Positions 50,101-63,500 of a DNA stretch of 64,000 nt are shown one piece after another. The notes under the pieces are model-generated. The model had not been told where the DNA came from. It was given only the letters and a program-made list of their open reading frames with translations, and ran no database searches. How positions within the stretch are numbered: position 1 is the stretch's first letter; each line of letters begins with the position of its first letter. This stretch comes from Himantopus leucocephalus (taxonomy: Eukaryota > Chordata > Aves > Charadriiformes > Recurvirostridae). Location: contig RSEF01000003.1 in NCBI GenBank assembly GCA_003993805.1, forward strand, positions 61,723,759 to 61,787,758. The letters run 5' to 3'. Position numbers and translations under genes: made by a program.

Positions 50101-52147
50101 GGACATTGCTTGGGAGTTTTTTGAGCACACATCCCTCAGATCAGAGGAATTTTCAGTCAACCTGTCACTGCAATTCTTCTGTTACTGTAATTTCTCTTCT
50201 TTGCCACTTCCTACCACACTACTTTTATCCTGTGGCTCAGCACTTTCGGTCATAACATTTAACTGCGCATAGAGAAAAAAAGGAAAGAAAAAAAAAGAAA
50301 AGCCATTGTACTACTTAAAATCTGGTTACTTTGCCACATATGAGTTGACGTTGAAAAAAGCATGTCCTTATTGCTTGAACCTGTTCCAGTCATGAGAATA
50401 CCAGTTCTATAACAGGAATCTTGGTCAAAATCATAGTCAAGATTTCCTACTGTGGTTTACAATGTTAAAGTAATAATAGCCCCATCAGGCTAACTTCTAC
50501 TAATCTCCACTGTGCTTTGCTTCACAGCCCTTGGAACGAACAAGGTGTGAGTGCACTTCCAATGCTGAGTTCAAGCCTCTGATTGCCTCTAATTTTCTAA
50601 TGAATCTGAGGAATATTTTCCTAGTTCAACTTGGGGACTTTCCATGCATTGATGAAATCTGGGTCATGGCACAAATGGGTTCAGCGGTTGGACTTGTTTT
50701 AGTGGCTCACATTCTGTTGCCTCCAGGGCTCACCTGTGCTAACCCCAGCCATGACTAGGAACTAGGCTCAAAAAACATACATAGAGGGGAGACAGAGTTC
50801 AGCTGTCTCACTTCTTCACCGGAAAAATACTTTTCCCACCCAGCCCAGCAATCCTCCTCCTTTTTCCAGGAGAGTCAGAAAGCGAGAATGAGTTAGGCTG
50901 TTCTCTAGAAGAGGAGTGGCTGTCCACTCTGGTTTTCTGTGTCAACATCATCGCACATTACAAGCAACCTCTTTTATACAGCAGCTCTCTTCTCTCCTGC
51001 AGAGATGTCCCGTGTTGTGTATATTATTGGTCATCTTTCTTCTCTTTCTATGTTTTTCCTCCACCGTGTTTCCTGGCTTTTGTCTTTCTCTCAAGAAGCA
51101 TGAGTAAGAGTATTGCCCTGCTTTTTACTTGGAAAAACTGAATTGTCCTGTGGTAAAGGCAAAAGCTGCAACACTGCAGAGGTTAGTTATCCCTCTGGCA
51201 TCTGGCAGGGCTGAGACAGAATGGCAGGGGGTGAGTGGAGGTAAATGGGAAAACAAGGACGAAATGTGGGAGCTGCCTGCCACAGGTCCATCTGCTCACA
51301 TTGAGGACCTCTTGCCACCGCAGTCTGGCACCTACTGCAACCTGGCACTGCCAAGGACCTCTTCTCTTCTGGGACACCGGCTCCCCACTGGCCAAAGCCC
51401 ACCTAGGCTGTAATTCTACCCCTTTCAGTGGAATCACACCACATACACTCAGCTGTGTGTTCTCCTGGGTAAGAGAGTTCCCTATTAGTAATGTTCACAA
51501 GCTTATGCTGCAAATCTCTTGGGAAAATTCAGTGATATGAAGAATGCTTTAGCTTTCAGCCAGCCTAAAGCTGCGCAACATCCTATTACTTCACACTGCC
51601 AGTGAGCACAAAGTCTGATTCATGGTTTTTTACAAGCAGAAACAAGGCAAATCAAGAGCAAGCAGTTAAGAACAAAAGGATTGGTATTTCATTGCATATG
51701 GTTAGCTTTTGTCTCGTTGCCTATGCATCCTCAGAGTTTATGGTCCAAAATATAACTAAATCTTTACAATATAGCCCTAGTCATTAAAACTGTGCTTAAG
51801 ATGTAATTTTGATAAAGCCGTGCACAACTCTGCTGTAAGTAACTTCTGTGAGCGCTGGGCATTTGTTTTTTTTCAGTTGTTCTAGGTGAGTATTTGGTTT
51901 CTGACTGCTCATCTGGCCATACAGTAAATTCAGCTTGTATTTTAATGGTTCATCTGTGGTGTGGATTTTTGGCAGTATGAGAATTACATAAGTGGTTGTT
52001 TTTCCGGTACTGAAACACAAACGGAATGGCAGGTCCTACCTGCTGAGGTGTCCATGCCAGTGGGATGTGTGCTGCTCATCATCAGCAATTCTAGGATAAA
52101 AACTGAGTAAGAAAAGAAGTCACTGCTTTTTTGATGACATTTGCTTT
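47138..52147. other. Noncoding DNA, 5 kb, no supported gene
   Basis: Frames up to 147 codons (49812-50255) overlap opposite-strand frames and have no recognisable product. A-rich runs lie at 49509-49520 and 50274-50302. A segment at about 51410-51445 ('ctttcagtggaatcacacc') weakly recalls the amniote relics above. Confidence 0.55.
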
Positions 52148-52222
52148 GACTGATCAGCAGGATTTAAACCCGTGACCTTCAGTGTCATAACACAGATTAC
52201 TTAAGTAATGTCATGAGCTGGC
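52148..52222 (-). mobile_element. tRNA-derived relic (SINE head or tRNA pseudogene)
   Basis: Read on the minus strand, taagtaatctgtgttatgac followed by actgaaggtcacgggtttaa and atcctgc has the layout of the 3' two-thirds of a tRNA: an anticodon arm around ttatga, a five-base variable region (aggtc) and a T-arm gggtttaaatcc. The B-box word GGTTTAAATCC differs from GGTTCGAATCC only at the CpG, with both strands decayed (TTCGAA to TTTAAA). The D-arm (A box) is not recognisable. The sequence beyond the 3' side is not clearly MIR. It could be a SINE head or an isolated tRNA pseudogene. It is not a functional tRNA, since the acceptor stem cannot be formed. Confidence 0.55.
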
Positions 52223-53929
52223 GGCAGAAGGAAGGTGTTATGCTTTAGGGATACTGGCAAAGAGCACAAGTGTTTCAGAAACCTGTTGAACCAGAATATT
52301 GGGACGTCACAAAAAGGCACTGACAGTTTCATTAGAGTACTGTTTTATGCTTATATAATAAGAGTTTTAACGCATCTTAGGTTTGAGGGGAAGAGGAAGA
52401 ATGAGGTATTTCCCTAATAGGGAATAAACGTTTCTTTTTTCCTCATATGGTCTCATTGCTAGAGGAAAAGTGTCTGGCAGGAAGTAATCCTGGACTGAGT
52501 CCGAGGGAAAGTCTGCATTATGCAAGATTTGCAGGGAATGTGGACTTCCCACAAGAACAGCATCCAGGCTCCCTCCCGTACTGATGGCTGGCTGAGATCC
52601 TCTGGTCATTATAATGAATAAGGGAAAGATAAGCTTGAAAATGCCCAAGAAAAGAGCACAAAATTGCAGGAGAACTCACCCCCTTTCCCTCAAGCTGGGC
52701 TAGTAAGATTTTCTGCAATTGCACACTGTGGACATCAAAGGAAAAAAAAAAAAACAAGTGATTACTGCTGCCAAACTTAGGCATTGTTTATTTAAATTCC
52801 CTTTAGCAATTCACTTGTAGTGCTGCAAAGTCCCAGGAGATTTTATTCCATGGGTTTTTATGGCAGAGGCAATGGAGATGAAGAAGAAATTGTATTCCAT
52901 CTCAGTTATCATTAATGAACAAAGGTACCCAAATGTGTCCTCTGATAAAGGCTTTTTTGGCCAGAGCAGAGCTCAAAAGGGAAGCGAAGAACATGCAGCT
53001 GTTAGGTACATTGCTGCTCTGTGCACAGGAGGGACTGAATTGAAGGAAATGCATAACCTAGCTGGCCTGTGATAACAGCTTCCACCTACTCCCCAACCTC
53101 CAAGCCCTCACTGGGGATTTTAGAAGCTGACCGATAGGTTTGCAGGATCCACCTCCTATATCCTTCTGAACATTTTAGAGAGATTCTGGCTGTTGTTCCC
53201 CAAAGAAGCTCTTTAGCTTTTCCTTTAATTGTTTGACAGCCCACTTCCAAAAAAAAAAAGCAATGCATGTGCAAAAGACACGATTGCACCTGCAGTCAAG
53301 GTGTATTAAAACTGGAAAACTGGAAACTACAGGTAAATATGTCAATTGAAAACTCTCAAGAAAACAGTTCGTAAAGCACAGCAGCTGATATCAAACGCAG
53401 ACCACCACAGCTATATAAAGAAGAAGGCTGGCTGACATAATTGCCAGAAAACCATCCTCATTGATGGAGTCTGCCAACAACAGGTGATGTAAGAGCTGGC
53501 AATGAATGAAGCTGTGAATGTGAATGTGATGTCTGGCAGTATTTCTTCAGAGACGTTCACAGCGTAGCAATTGGAGACTTACAGAACACCATTAAAAAGA
53601 GATGCCTGAGGATAAACCTGTGCAGCCTGACTCTTATGGCCAGCAGGAGACATCTCCTGCGTGTTTCATTCCTCTCTTCTGTGCCTCTGGCTTGGGCTGG
53701 ATTGAGCATTACGACCCTTGTGCAATGAGCCAAGTCCTCTAAGACATTCCTGGCCCCTCAGCTGTTTGCTACGTCCCTCTGCCAGTGTCCCCACAGTAAG
53801 GTGGCAAAAGGTGGCACGAAGTAAGGCGGGGAAAACAAAGTTTGCCTGTGTCTCAAGTGATTGCAGTGCATGGTCAGTCATGTAAGTGCAAATGCATGGT
53901 CATCGGCGCTATGAACTGTAGCAGGTGCA
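52223..53929. other. Noncoding unique DNA
   Basis: A 14-base A run lies at 52741-52754 and an A-rich run at 53250-53260. No gene or repeat was recognised. Confidence 0.55.
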
Positions 53930-54600
53930 GGGTGAATGCACATCACCCCCTGCCACCCCTGCCGTGACCTGGAGGTGAGGAGCTGCTCAGAGAGCCGGAG
54001 GGTGTCATGGCCACTTATCTCATGGCTGGCAGAGCCTCACTCAGTCCCACCAGAGCCCCTCCGGAGAACAGTAACCCAGCTGCGTTTGCAACACGGTGTG
54101 GGTTACCTGTGGCTAGAGCGAGGCCGCTGCGTGTCAGTTCACCAGCGCTTTCAGTCTCAGTCACTCAGCATCGTTTGAACCTCAGCCCCGGGCAGGCTCT
54201 GTCCCTTCCTGTTGCCTGGTGTGCCCGCCTGCCTAAAATGCTGCGGCTGCAGTTTCTCTGCCAGGACACTGTTCAGACTGGCATATCTACGCCTGACTGG
54301 ATGAGCCCGTTGTCATCCTTTCCCCTTCTTGGCATGTCCCGTATCTTGTTCGGTGCTTGGCAGCTCGACTTGCTGTTCCTGGCTGCCCTGCCCCATGAAC
54401 GGAGCCGGGCAAAGGCTACGATTCGATTCGCAGCAGCCCAAAGCAGCACGGATGGAGCCAGGCTCCAGCTGAGCTGCCCGGGGTGCTCCGGTGGGAGGGC
54501 TGAGGGGGGCTGTAACTGGTGCAGGGGCACCTCTCGAGTGGGTGTTTGAAGCTTTGTCACCTGTGCAGCTCCCGAGGGAGGAACGATGGGGCACTGAGAT
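53930..54600. promoter_or_regulatory. GC-rich, CpG-enriched block (weak CpG island)
   Basis: GC content here is about 60-70 percent by line counts, against roughly 40 percent around it. I count about 27 CpG in 54001-54600, for an observed/expected ratio near 0.45-0.5. That is below the classical 0.6 threshold but far above the neighbouring DNA. The window's longest open frame (180 codons, plus strand, 54007-54549) lies inside it, with frames of 95 and 93 codons on the minus strand. High GC lengthens frames by chance, and the 180-residue product shows no domain I recognise. It could be an alternative or noncoding-RNA promoter, a decayed island, or a GC-biased gene-conversion hotspot. Confidence 0.5.
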
Positions 54601-57384
54601 GAAATTCAGGGACTGTCAGTCTGTTTCTCTAGAAGCAGGTTTTTTACTCTCAGCATGGTAAGTAATTCTGGTCTTATCATCCAACCAAACAGAAAAGGAA
54701 ACAAATATTTAGGAGGTTTCAGGGGAAGTAGAAAATGTCTCGAGAATTAAATGGATAAGGAGTCTCTGTCAGTGAGTGAGTCAATGTACCCTTAAGCTAC
54801 AGTTTAATGCTTAAAAACCTGATGGGTTTTATGAAATGAGATCACGGTTTCTCCATATTTTGACATACTGAAAAAACAGCAAAGACCAAACTAATGTGCA
54901 TTATTTGGCAAGCAGTGCAGACAAGCCAGATGGATATCCAGTACGCTGCAATCCAAATGGCAGCCTGGATAAAGCTCTGCAGCTGGGAAGGAAAAAGAGG
55001 AGCATGGGCAAATACTTGCAGTGCATATGCTCAGCAACTGCTGCATGTCTTCCACAGCAAAAATACGCATTCCCGTGTGTCCTCCCCACTAAGGTACCAC
55101 AGTAGCAGCCATGGCTGTTTTACCTCAAACCAGTACACTGAGGAAAGGGCTGTCGCCATGTGGCTCCAGAGCATGGCGTGTGTGACTGCATGTGTGCCTG
55201 CAAAATGTCCCATTTTTCTATAATGATACAGTTCTAGATTATGAATAATTTAGATAACACAGTAATTAGGGCCATATAAATATCATCTAGACAGAAGATG
55301 AATTCTTTCCAGCTGAGAAAGTTCCCTTTGGACCGAGCCACGTTGCCAGCGCACTGGAGCTTGAACAGCTCATGGGTATATGTGTGTCCTTGTGTCCCTC
55401 TGAAGGACCTTCAGTCCTCTCAGCTGTTGAATTGGCATCTTTCAGTAGCACTAAGTTCACTTTGAAAAGTAGCTGATAAGTAATCAGCAAAAAAACCTCT
55501 CCGCAGACAGAATATTATCTGGGGAGTCTTGTCTGCAGAGAGCAGTATCTTTGGAGAGACCTTCACCTAAAAAATTGCAAGTCCGTGACACACTTTCAAG
55601 TAGTCCAGGATTTTTCTTTTATTCTCTTATTTGGCTTTTGCTCCTCATGCCAAGATCTCATCAGTCAAATATGAGTTTGTAAAATAATTACTTTTGGGGG
55701 ACAGCAGCAGAAACCTGTGAGCTGCTTGTAAATGCTCCATACACCATGAGGCATTTCTCTTCTGGGAGGAACTCTCACAGTACCTGGTGTAGCTATGCAT
55801 GCTGCACATGAAAGTCCTGTTGTCCTAACAAATCCATCTACTAAGGAGCAAAAAGTTCTTTAGCAGTGAGCACCCCACTCGTGCACTAATTTAGGAAATT
55901 CCCATGCATCATACCGGAAAAACTTGCACACCCTAAAAACATCTTAGAGGCAGCTGAAATGAAGAACAGGACAGAGAAGAATATACGTTCCTTTAGGATG
56001 CCTGTCTCTAAAGCAATGCTGAGGAATCCTCCAGAATCCGGTATGTGATATTGGCCACTTGATCTCGGGGAGAATACAGCAGAACTGAAGGAGTTTGTAG
56101 GTGGGTGACAGGAATGAGCAAAGGCTCAGAAAAAATTTCGTATGCCAGAGAAATTGAAAAGATTAGAATCGTTGACGCTAGAAAGGAGAATATCAAGAAG
56201 GGACACCGTACAAGTCTGAAGGATAATGAAAGATCTAGAGATGATAGATACGGAGCATCACTGCCTGTGAAGCAGCAAGGGAGCATTCAATGAATGGATT
56301 GAATGCCCAGCAAACTCAAAACTGGCAAAGGACATATTTCTGTCTCACTGTGCATAATGGGACTGCAGAATCACAGTAGTCAGGAACCTACAGAAAATGA
56401 AAAAGGAATGAGCATTTTTATAAATATCAGGAACATTTTTTGTCTCTACTGGCATAGTGTAGCACCTACTCATTACCCAACTCAGATAAAAAAATGAAAT
56501 GAAACAAAAATCTGCAAAGACATAATACAAACACCATGTCCCACTTTGCATTAATGTGTTTATAATCATTGGGATTTAATAACTTTATAGCCCCTTGCAT
56601 TGCTATAAGAAAGAAACTTTTTCAGATTCAGGTAAGAAAACATGGCTAAGAGGAGTGTTCGTGCACACTCAGTGGCTTAGCACAAGGTCTCCTCTCTGGG
56701 TCTGAAGTAAATTCATTTTGATTCTCTGTCAATACACTGCAATTCTCTTAGGAAGGTGCTGTTCCTTCAAAAATGGCTTTGTTTCTAACTGTTCACTGAA
56801 GAAAATATGCAGAAAGAGGAGACATTCACTCTAACTGCTACCAAAAAAAAGGAAAGCAAGACAATGGTGACCTTGGAAAGCATTCTCTGTGCCTTTTTTT
56901 TTCTTCTTTAATTGAATGCTTAACAATAAATGATGATCTGTGCCTTGATCGGAGGACCGTGGAGCATTCTGATGGCACTGTCAGATGGCAGGGTCTGTCA
57001 TCCTCTTTAATAATTTGCAGCATCTCATTTTCTGTGGAAAGAGGCACACCAGCACCACAGTGAAGTCAGAAGAATTTTTATGCACAGAGTGATTTCTAGG
57101 AGGTGGCCCAGCGCATTTCACAGAATAAAAGAAGTCTTTCCAAGGGCTACGTAGGGAGACCAGAGGAAAGAAAGACTGTAAGCCTTACTGAGAAATTAAA
57201 AACTAGAATGACTGAGAAGTATTTTGCAATTATTCATTGTTCTGATACAGCAGATCTTGCAGAAGCCCATCAAGATCAGAGCCCAATTGTACTAGAAGCT
57301 ACACAGACCTGAAGAAAGAGACTATCACTCCCCTGGAGGGTTTATAGGCTTACTACATGAAACAGACACAGGATAGTGAAGAAA
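54601..57384. other. Noncoding unique DNA
   Basis: Overlapping frames at 54894-55223 on both strands have no recognisable product. No known repeat was seen. Confidence 0.55.
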
Positions 57385-57520
57385 TATGTTGTTATCTGAC
57401 TTTTACAGATTAGGGACTGAGGCACATGGAGATTAATTGAAAAGCTGAAGCCTGTGCTTGAGCCAAGAGCTGAACCCAGATCTCTAGAGCCCCATTAACC
57501 ACAAGACCAACATTCATAAC
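57385..57520 (-). mobile_element. MIR-like tRNA-derived SINE (CORE-SINE)
   Basis: Read on the plus strand, 'gttatctgacttttacagat', 'gggactgaggcacatggaga', 'gctgaacccagatctc' and 'tagagccccattaaccac' follow the antisense of MIR in the right order: 'attttacagatgaggaaact', 'gaggcacagagaggttaagt', 'ggattcgaacccagg', 'cagagcccgtgctcttaacc'. The core and the tRNA-like head are both present, so the element is on the minus strand and nearly complete at its 5' half. MIR-type elements predate the split of mammals and reptiles, are rare in birds, and those still recognisable are often under constraint. Divergence is heavy. Confidence 0.75.
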
Positions 57521-60500
57521 CTCAAACTGTGTTGTCAATGTAACGATTGCAGTTAAACAGAAGACTTAATTCCAGGTCTCCAAAGAACAATGTTAAAGTA
57601 TCCTTTTACATATTATTCCAGTAGTACCCAGAGACCCCACATCTGGTTGAGAACGCTGTTCTGTTGGACGCTATATAAACTTAGCAAAAGAGATGATCTT
57701 GGCCAACCAAGTGACAAAATACAAGTGGGGAAAAACAGTCACTTCAGCTATAATCCTATACAATAAAGGAGTTCACTTCCTTAATAGTTATGCACAAGGA
57801 TTACTTGTAGTCTGTACATAGAGCTGTTCTTTGGTGTATAATTCCTTACGTTGATTGTACAGCCTGCTCAAAAGCATACTGATATTTTTGAGATTCTTTT
57901 CCCTACTTTCTGGACGTTTCAGGCTTCACACTATAAAAAAAGTGCTGAATCATATTGTGCTTGTGTGGACAAAAAAATCATCTAACATAATTTTGAAGCT
58001 TTTCAAGCAGAGCATGTCCTCAGCTCTCTTTTTACTTTTTTGTCCTGTTCTCTAAACGGTAGGGATTAGTGTGCTCCCTTCTGCAAATTTGATGGGCTTC
58101 TGTTGGTAAGTCTGGGTTAAAACAAAGACTGATAGGCATAAAGTCAAAATATAAACCACGTCTGAGTTATTTTACTGTGCCCGTGTCACATATTTTGTCT
58201 ATTTGGGAAAAAAAATGGTGTTTTAATGATGATCCAGCAAAGATTGTCACTGATTTTAGAGGGTGTTTATGCTTTAACAAGTAGCCCTTAGATAGGTGAA
58301 AATTAGTCAAAAGCATTGCATTTTCTTAGTCTGATTGATTTTATATAATATAACATACTGTAATGGCATATATAATAATGTCATTAGTTATAAGACATTA
58401 GTGGGTACAATTCAGCCACAAAAAAGACTATTCTGAGACAACCGCTTGTTTCCACTTGGTGCCCCCCTCTTAATGCCTTAAACACAGTTGCCATATATTA
58501 TCTTGTTATCCCAGTCATATGCTTCTTTACATGGTGAACTCTAGCACTGTGCTGAGACACATCATTTTTACTCTGCCCATTCCTGAGGACTGAGGAGCTT
58601 TGGGGATGCACACACTGCAAGTTTGGAGACAGGAAGCTTTATGGTAGCATGGGTGGCTTAAAGGCATTTGTTTGTTCCATCTGAAGTTATCTTGGTAAGA
58701 CACAAGCGGACCTTCCAGATGTGACCACATGGGTACAAATGGCTGGAAGCACACCTGACACCGGCTGGTGCCTGGGCATGCCATTTGGCTGGACTGAGAT
58801 GGACTCACAGCAGCATTGGATGTGTGCGTCCTTTCAACGGAAGATCTACTGGGGGCTAGAGTGCTGGGAATTAGAAAAATCCCCAAAGCCATGAGCCGCT
58901 TTCACTGGAGTGCTTCCTGGAACACAGTAAAGGGCATTTTAAAGAGAGATTAATGTGCCACTCTCCATCAGAAGACATGCTACCCAGGGACCTGTATCCT
59001 CTATGTCGTGGAGGCAAAGAAAATAGTTGCCACACCGCAGGGAGTGAGACCTGTTATGCTTTGTCACATGCTCTGAGAAAGTGCATCCCCAGCAGTCCCC
59101 AGCAGACAGATGTCACCAGACCCTAGCTATTTACCTTTTATCTGATTCTGATACTCCGTTTTTCCTAGAATTGTGTTTAGATTTTTCATCTTCCAAACAT
59201 GCTTGCTATGTTCTTCAGCCTCAGAGCTATGGGAACTTTGCAACCCCAGCCCCCATGCAGCCTGGCTAATGGCAAAATTGTTCTTGAGTGGGTGAAAAAT
59301 TCAAGTCAGGTCACTGCAGGTTCTTGCAGTATGATACACCACATAATGAAAATTCATCTCATGTTGTGAAACATATTGAACTGCTAAAATCAACAAAATG
59401 CTGGCAGGGAATGTTCTTTGAGGTTATCTTTAGATTGAATCTGCTTGGACTTTTGACACCTACTCAGCAATGTCTTTTGGCACGCAACAAACATCTTATC
59501 AAAATGCTGAAAATGTTTAGTCAGTAACTAATTTATTCCCTTGTAAATGTCTTTCCTTCCTGAATTCTCTTCCTCTCTCTGTCTCTCTTTTATTTACTGT
59601 TTGGATGCTCAACTATAATCATGTAATAGACAGGAGGGGATGTTCTTGGGAAGGAGATACCACTTGCGACCTGGAGAACAACTAATCTCTCTGTAAAAGG
59701 AGAAAGGTTTTCATTTAAATAGTCTTTTGGCAAGTTCTATGCTTTCAATATATTAAGTTGTCGGTTGTTACTACTGTCATGTTATATGCATTTATTTTAC
59801 ACAGATACCTGTAGTTTTGCCTACTGGTGGGCAAACTAGTAGTTTTTAAGGAATTATATACTTATGCATTACATGTACATACATGTGTTGTTTAAAATAC
59901 TCAGTGCAACAACAGTACATGCTCATGTTTCAGTTATTTTTCTGTGGTTCTTTTTAAACAATTACACAAGTAACACCCATCTGTGTTTGCATAGATAAAT
60001 ATTTGTATAAGTGCTGATGTCAAAGCACACATAGGTATACATATCCAACTGTTGCAGAGAAATCAAGCTGTATATCTATATATGTTAAAGATGAGTATGT
60101 ATTAGCAACCAGAGTTGACAAGATGACAGCTTTATGACTCTGCCTCTACATTTATTCATGTGTTCATACAAAAATAGGCAATCTGTTTCATGGAAAGTTG
60201 TAGAAGTTGAAGCCATGTGAAGCATTTCTTAGTATAAATTGTAGCACATGACTGCACAAAGCACGTAACTTCTCAAAGAAGCTTATAAACTTACATTAAG
60301 TTTAGTTTGGAAGCTAAGAGTAGTGTAAGAAACAATTCAAAATTAAAAAGGAAAAAAAAAGGTGGTACACACAAACAAATGACACATTCAACGTGTACAA
60401 GGGATCTAAATAAAGCCCACTGTGTGGGAGCACAAATCCACATAGGGATGCACACACAGAATTAATACACACACAAATGAGACTCTGCGGGCTCACACCT

Positions 60501-63500
60501 ACAAAGAGTATCATAACCTCCGCTGCAAACTGATGACTCTTTTTCCAGAATATAGATTTATCTCCTACTTAGTCATTAGCACTCTGCTTGAATAATTGCA
60601 ATTCAGCACCCTCACAAAATGCAATCATACATCAATCAATCCAAATCTCCAAGATGCCTTGCCTTTGGATTTTATTTCTGCAATTGCTTGTTTCATGTAT
60701 TCTTTAAAGTCTAACACTCTGACCCTGCCTACTCAGGCCTTGAACTACTTCAAGACAAAACAACACAAAGCTAAATTCTGAACAAACATAGTACAACTCA
60801 AGCACACAAAATATTTCAAAAGTAAAAAGACAACAGAGGTATATCTTTTCTGGCTGTAAAATCCCAGCAGGAAAACTAAGTGAGGGCTTCAGCAGAGCAG
60901 CCAAAATATTTATACTTCACTCTGAAGGTGTGAACATGCAGATACATTTCCAAGGACAAAAGCAAGACTGTAAATTCTGAGCTCCTGGGACCTGCTACAA
61001 AAACAAGTCAGAAAATTCTCCTTAAATATTTTTTTCTGCTAATCAAGATAAAAACAAGGATGCTATGAAGGTTATAGAGGAAAGCATTCCTTTTCCGTAA
61101 CTGGTAAGCATACTGTCATAGAGGGAATCCACTCCAGAAAGAGTTTAACAGCAGTCAAGAACATGCTTCTTATTGTGAGCAATTATAATACTAGACTTCA
61201 CCTAAAAAGTAATAACGCTAGAGAATGAGGATGTACTGCATGAAAGGTTTTAGATCTCACCATATACCGCATGTGATTTTAGTATCATTCCTGTGTTACA
61301 GAATTAAAACAGTACGAACCCTTTTGGTGCAACAAGGTTGAAGCAACAAAGACAAGTCTTTAAAGTAAGAGAAGAGCTTCATGTGACACTTTCTTCTTTA
61401 GCCCAGCCAGCTTTATTGCACGCAGGCATTGTACATAAACCTTATTCTCCCCAGGCAGGTTTTGTTGCGCTCAGTAGTCAGGAGAAGCGATACTGCACTA
61501 AAGCAGAGTGGAAGAGGAAATGAAGGAGAATACCATACTCGGTGGAATTTTTATTGAATTCCACTCTATATTCCTTGTCCTTAAAGAACATGGTGCTATT
61601 TTCAGACCTAATCTCATCAGCAGGGACTTCAACCAAAGAATCCCTCAGCACGCACAGATTGAGACCCCGGCCCTCTGAGCGATGGTGCAGACAGCGCTCT
61701 GCTCCCGTGCAGAGGGCATTGCTTTTGTTCCCGGGCTTTGGCTCATGTGGTTTCCAAGGCAGGAATAAAGTCTGAGGCTTTTTCTCCCATTAACATCTTA
61801 GCTCATTTGTTCTCTGGGGCAATGAGATTTTAAAAACAAAGCCAAAAGGTTTCTCTGTGTAAAAAAGACCCTTGCCAGAATGGGTTTACTGAGTAGCACA
61901 TGCATTATTATTTCATTATAATGCTTCTCTCTCCACCTCTCTACTCCATTGTAGTCAGGTTCCCGGTAACTCTTCTTATTTTAATATGTTCTTGTTCTTC
62001 TCCATTTTCCTCTTACTTTAATTGATTTTTTCCCCCTTCCTGTTTCCTTCTCTAACAGAGCAGGGACACGCTGGCATTTTACTTTGTATGAAACTTCTAA
62101 ATAGACCCTATTTGCAAAGGTTCCTCTTTAGTAGGAAGAGGGAAGTCAACTTTCCTTATTACAGCTTCCATTAATTGTGCTTCAGCAGGTCACAGGAAAG
62201 CTTAAGATATGTGCACAGAGTTGAGTCTATAAATCGTTAGTAATGGAGATGAAATCTTCTTCTGGAGTCTCTTAGAGGGAAGTGATTACAGCTGTAAAAT
62301 ATCATCTTTGCAAGAAAAACTGTGTAATAATAACTTTGTGGGATTTCATATTACTGCTGTAACTTAGAGATGAGCACTCGGGTGCATCAAGAGCTTTAAT
62401 AATGTATGTGTAGGTGGCAAATTACCTATAAAGAACCTACTGAATTGTGGATAATGTTCATCTTATATTCTCAAAGCCTTTGGGCAGATGTCGTCTCATG
62501 CCCCGTGCTCATGACATCCAGCAGGAATATTGAAAGTACAGCATGCTGACCGCTTCCCTGAGCATAAGCATTCCTCCTCCTGCGAGCAGTATGAATTCCT
62601 ATGGAGGGAAGGGATGAAACACATTTATTACTGGCATATTGGCACAGAGCAAGATGTCAAGGGCTTGCATAAGTCTACCATACAACATTTCTGTACTCTA
62701 CATTAGAGGAAACTTCTTCCTGGAATCACTTTGGTAGCTGATGAATCAGAAATGGGAATATAAAACATGTAAATGAGAGGGAGGCCTGAAATCCAGTCTC
62801 TTTACCTGCAAATATTTTCTACAAAGTAATGTTATATTCATTAATGCGGCAGCTGGATTCCTGCACTCCCTGCGTCATCCACTGGATGCCCGAAGTAGAC
62901 TCTCTCTTGCTCTCTCTGTCCTTAGGAACATTTGATTTTTTCATGTTAAGTGGCAGAACTCTCACAGGAAGGGTTAAATATCATGAAAGAAGCAGAAACA
63001 TTCATGCTCAGCCCAATGCAGTTATTTATCTAGCAGGACATCTTAAAAATAATCCATGCAATGGGATGTTAGAGCTTTTGCTTGTAACTGACAGCTGGGT
63101 AGTGACTTGTATTAATAGAAAATAAACAGCCATGAGTTCGCACGAAAGGCAAACCTCCCCCCGCCCCTCTCAAACATCCCCAAGCCTCAGATAGGGCTGT
63201 ATTCATCCCTGCATTGATTTGGGGCCAAGGTTTTTATGTAATCGCCTGACAGAAATATTTTGTTCTATCTGAAGTGATTTCGGAAAAGACACAATGTCCC
63301 AATGGGGCAAGACCGTAAGATTATCAGTCTCTTACATAAGTTTCAGATATGCACACACCTTGACCTTCTGCATCCTCCCTTTCCTTGAAACTTGCTACCT
63401 CCGATAATCCCTTACCTCTTCCTGCTGGGGCTCCAGGTCACTACAGCTGCCTGTTTGAACCAGACCTTTCCCCACCCGATGCGGATCGGATCGGCTCCGT

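Noticed and set aside
54007..54549. 180-codon plus-strand open frame as a gene
   Set aside because: It lies in 60-70 percent GC DNA where long frames arise by chance, overlaps frames on both strands, and its product shows no domain or signal I recognise. Kept only as a search suggestion.
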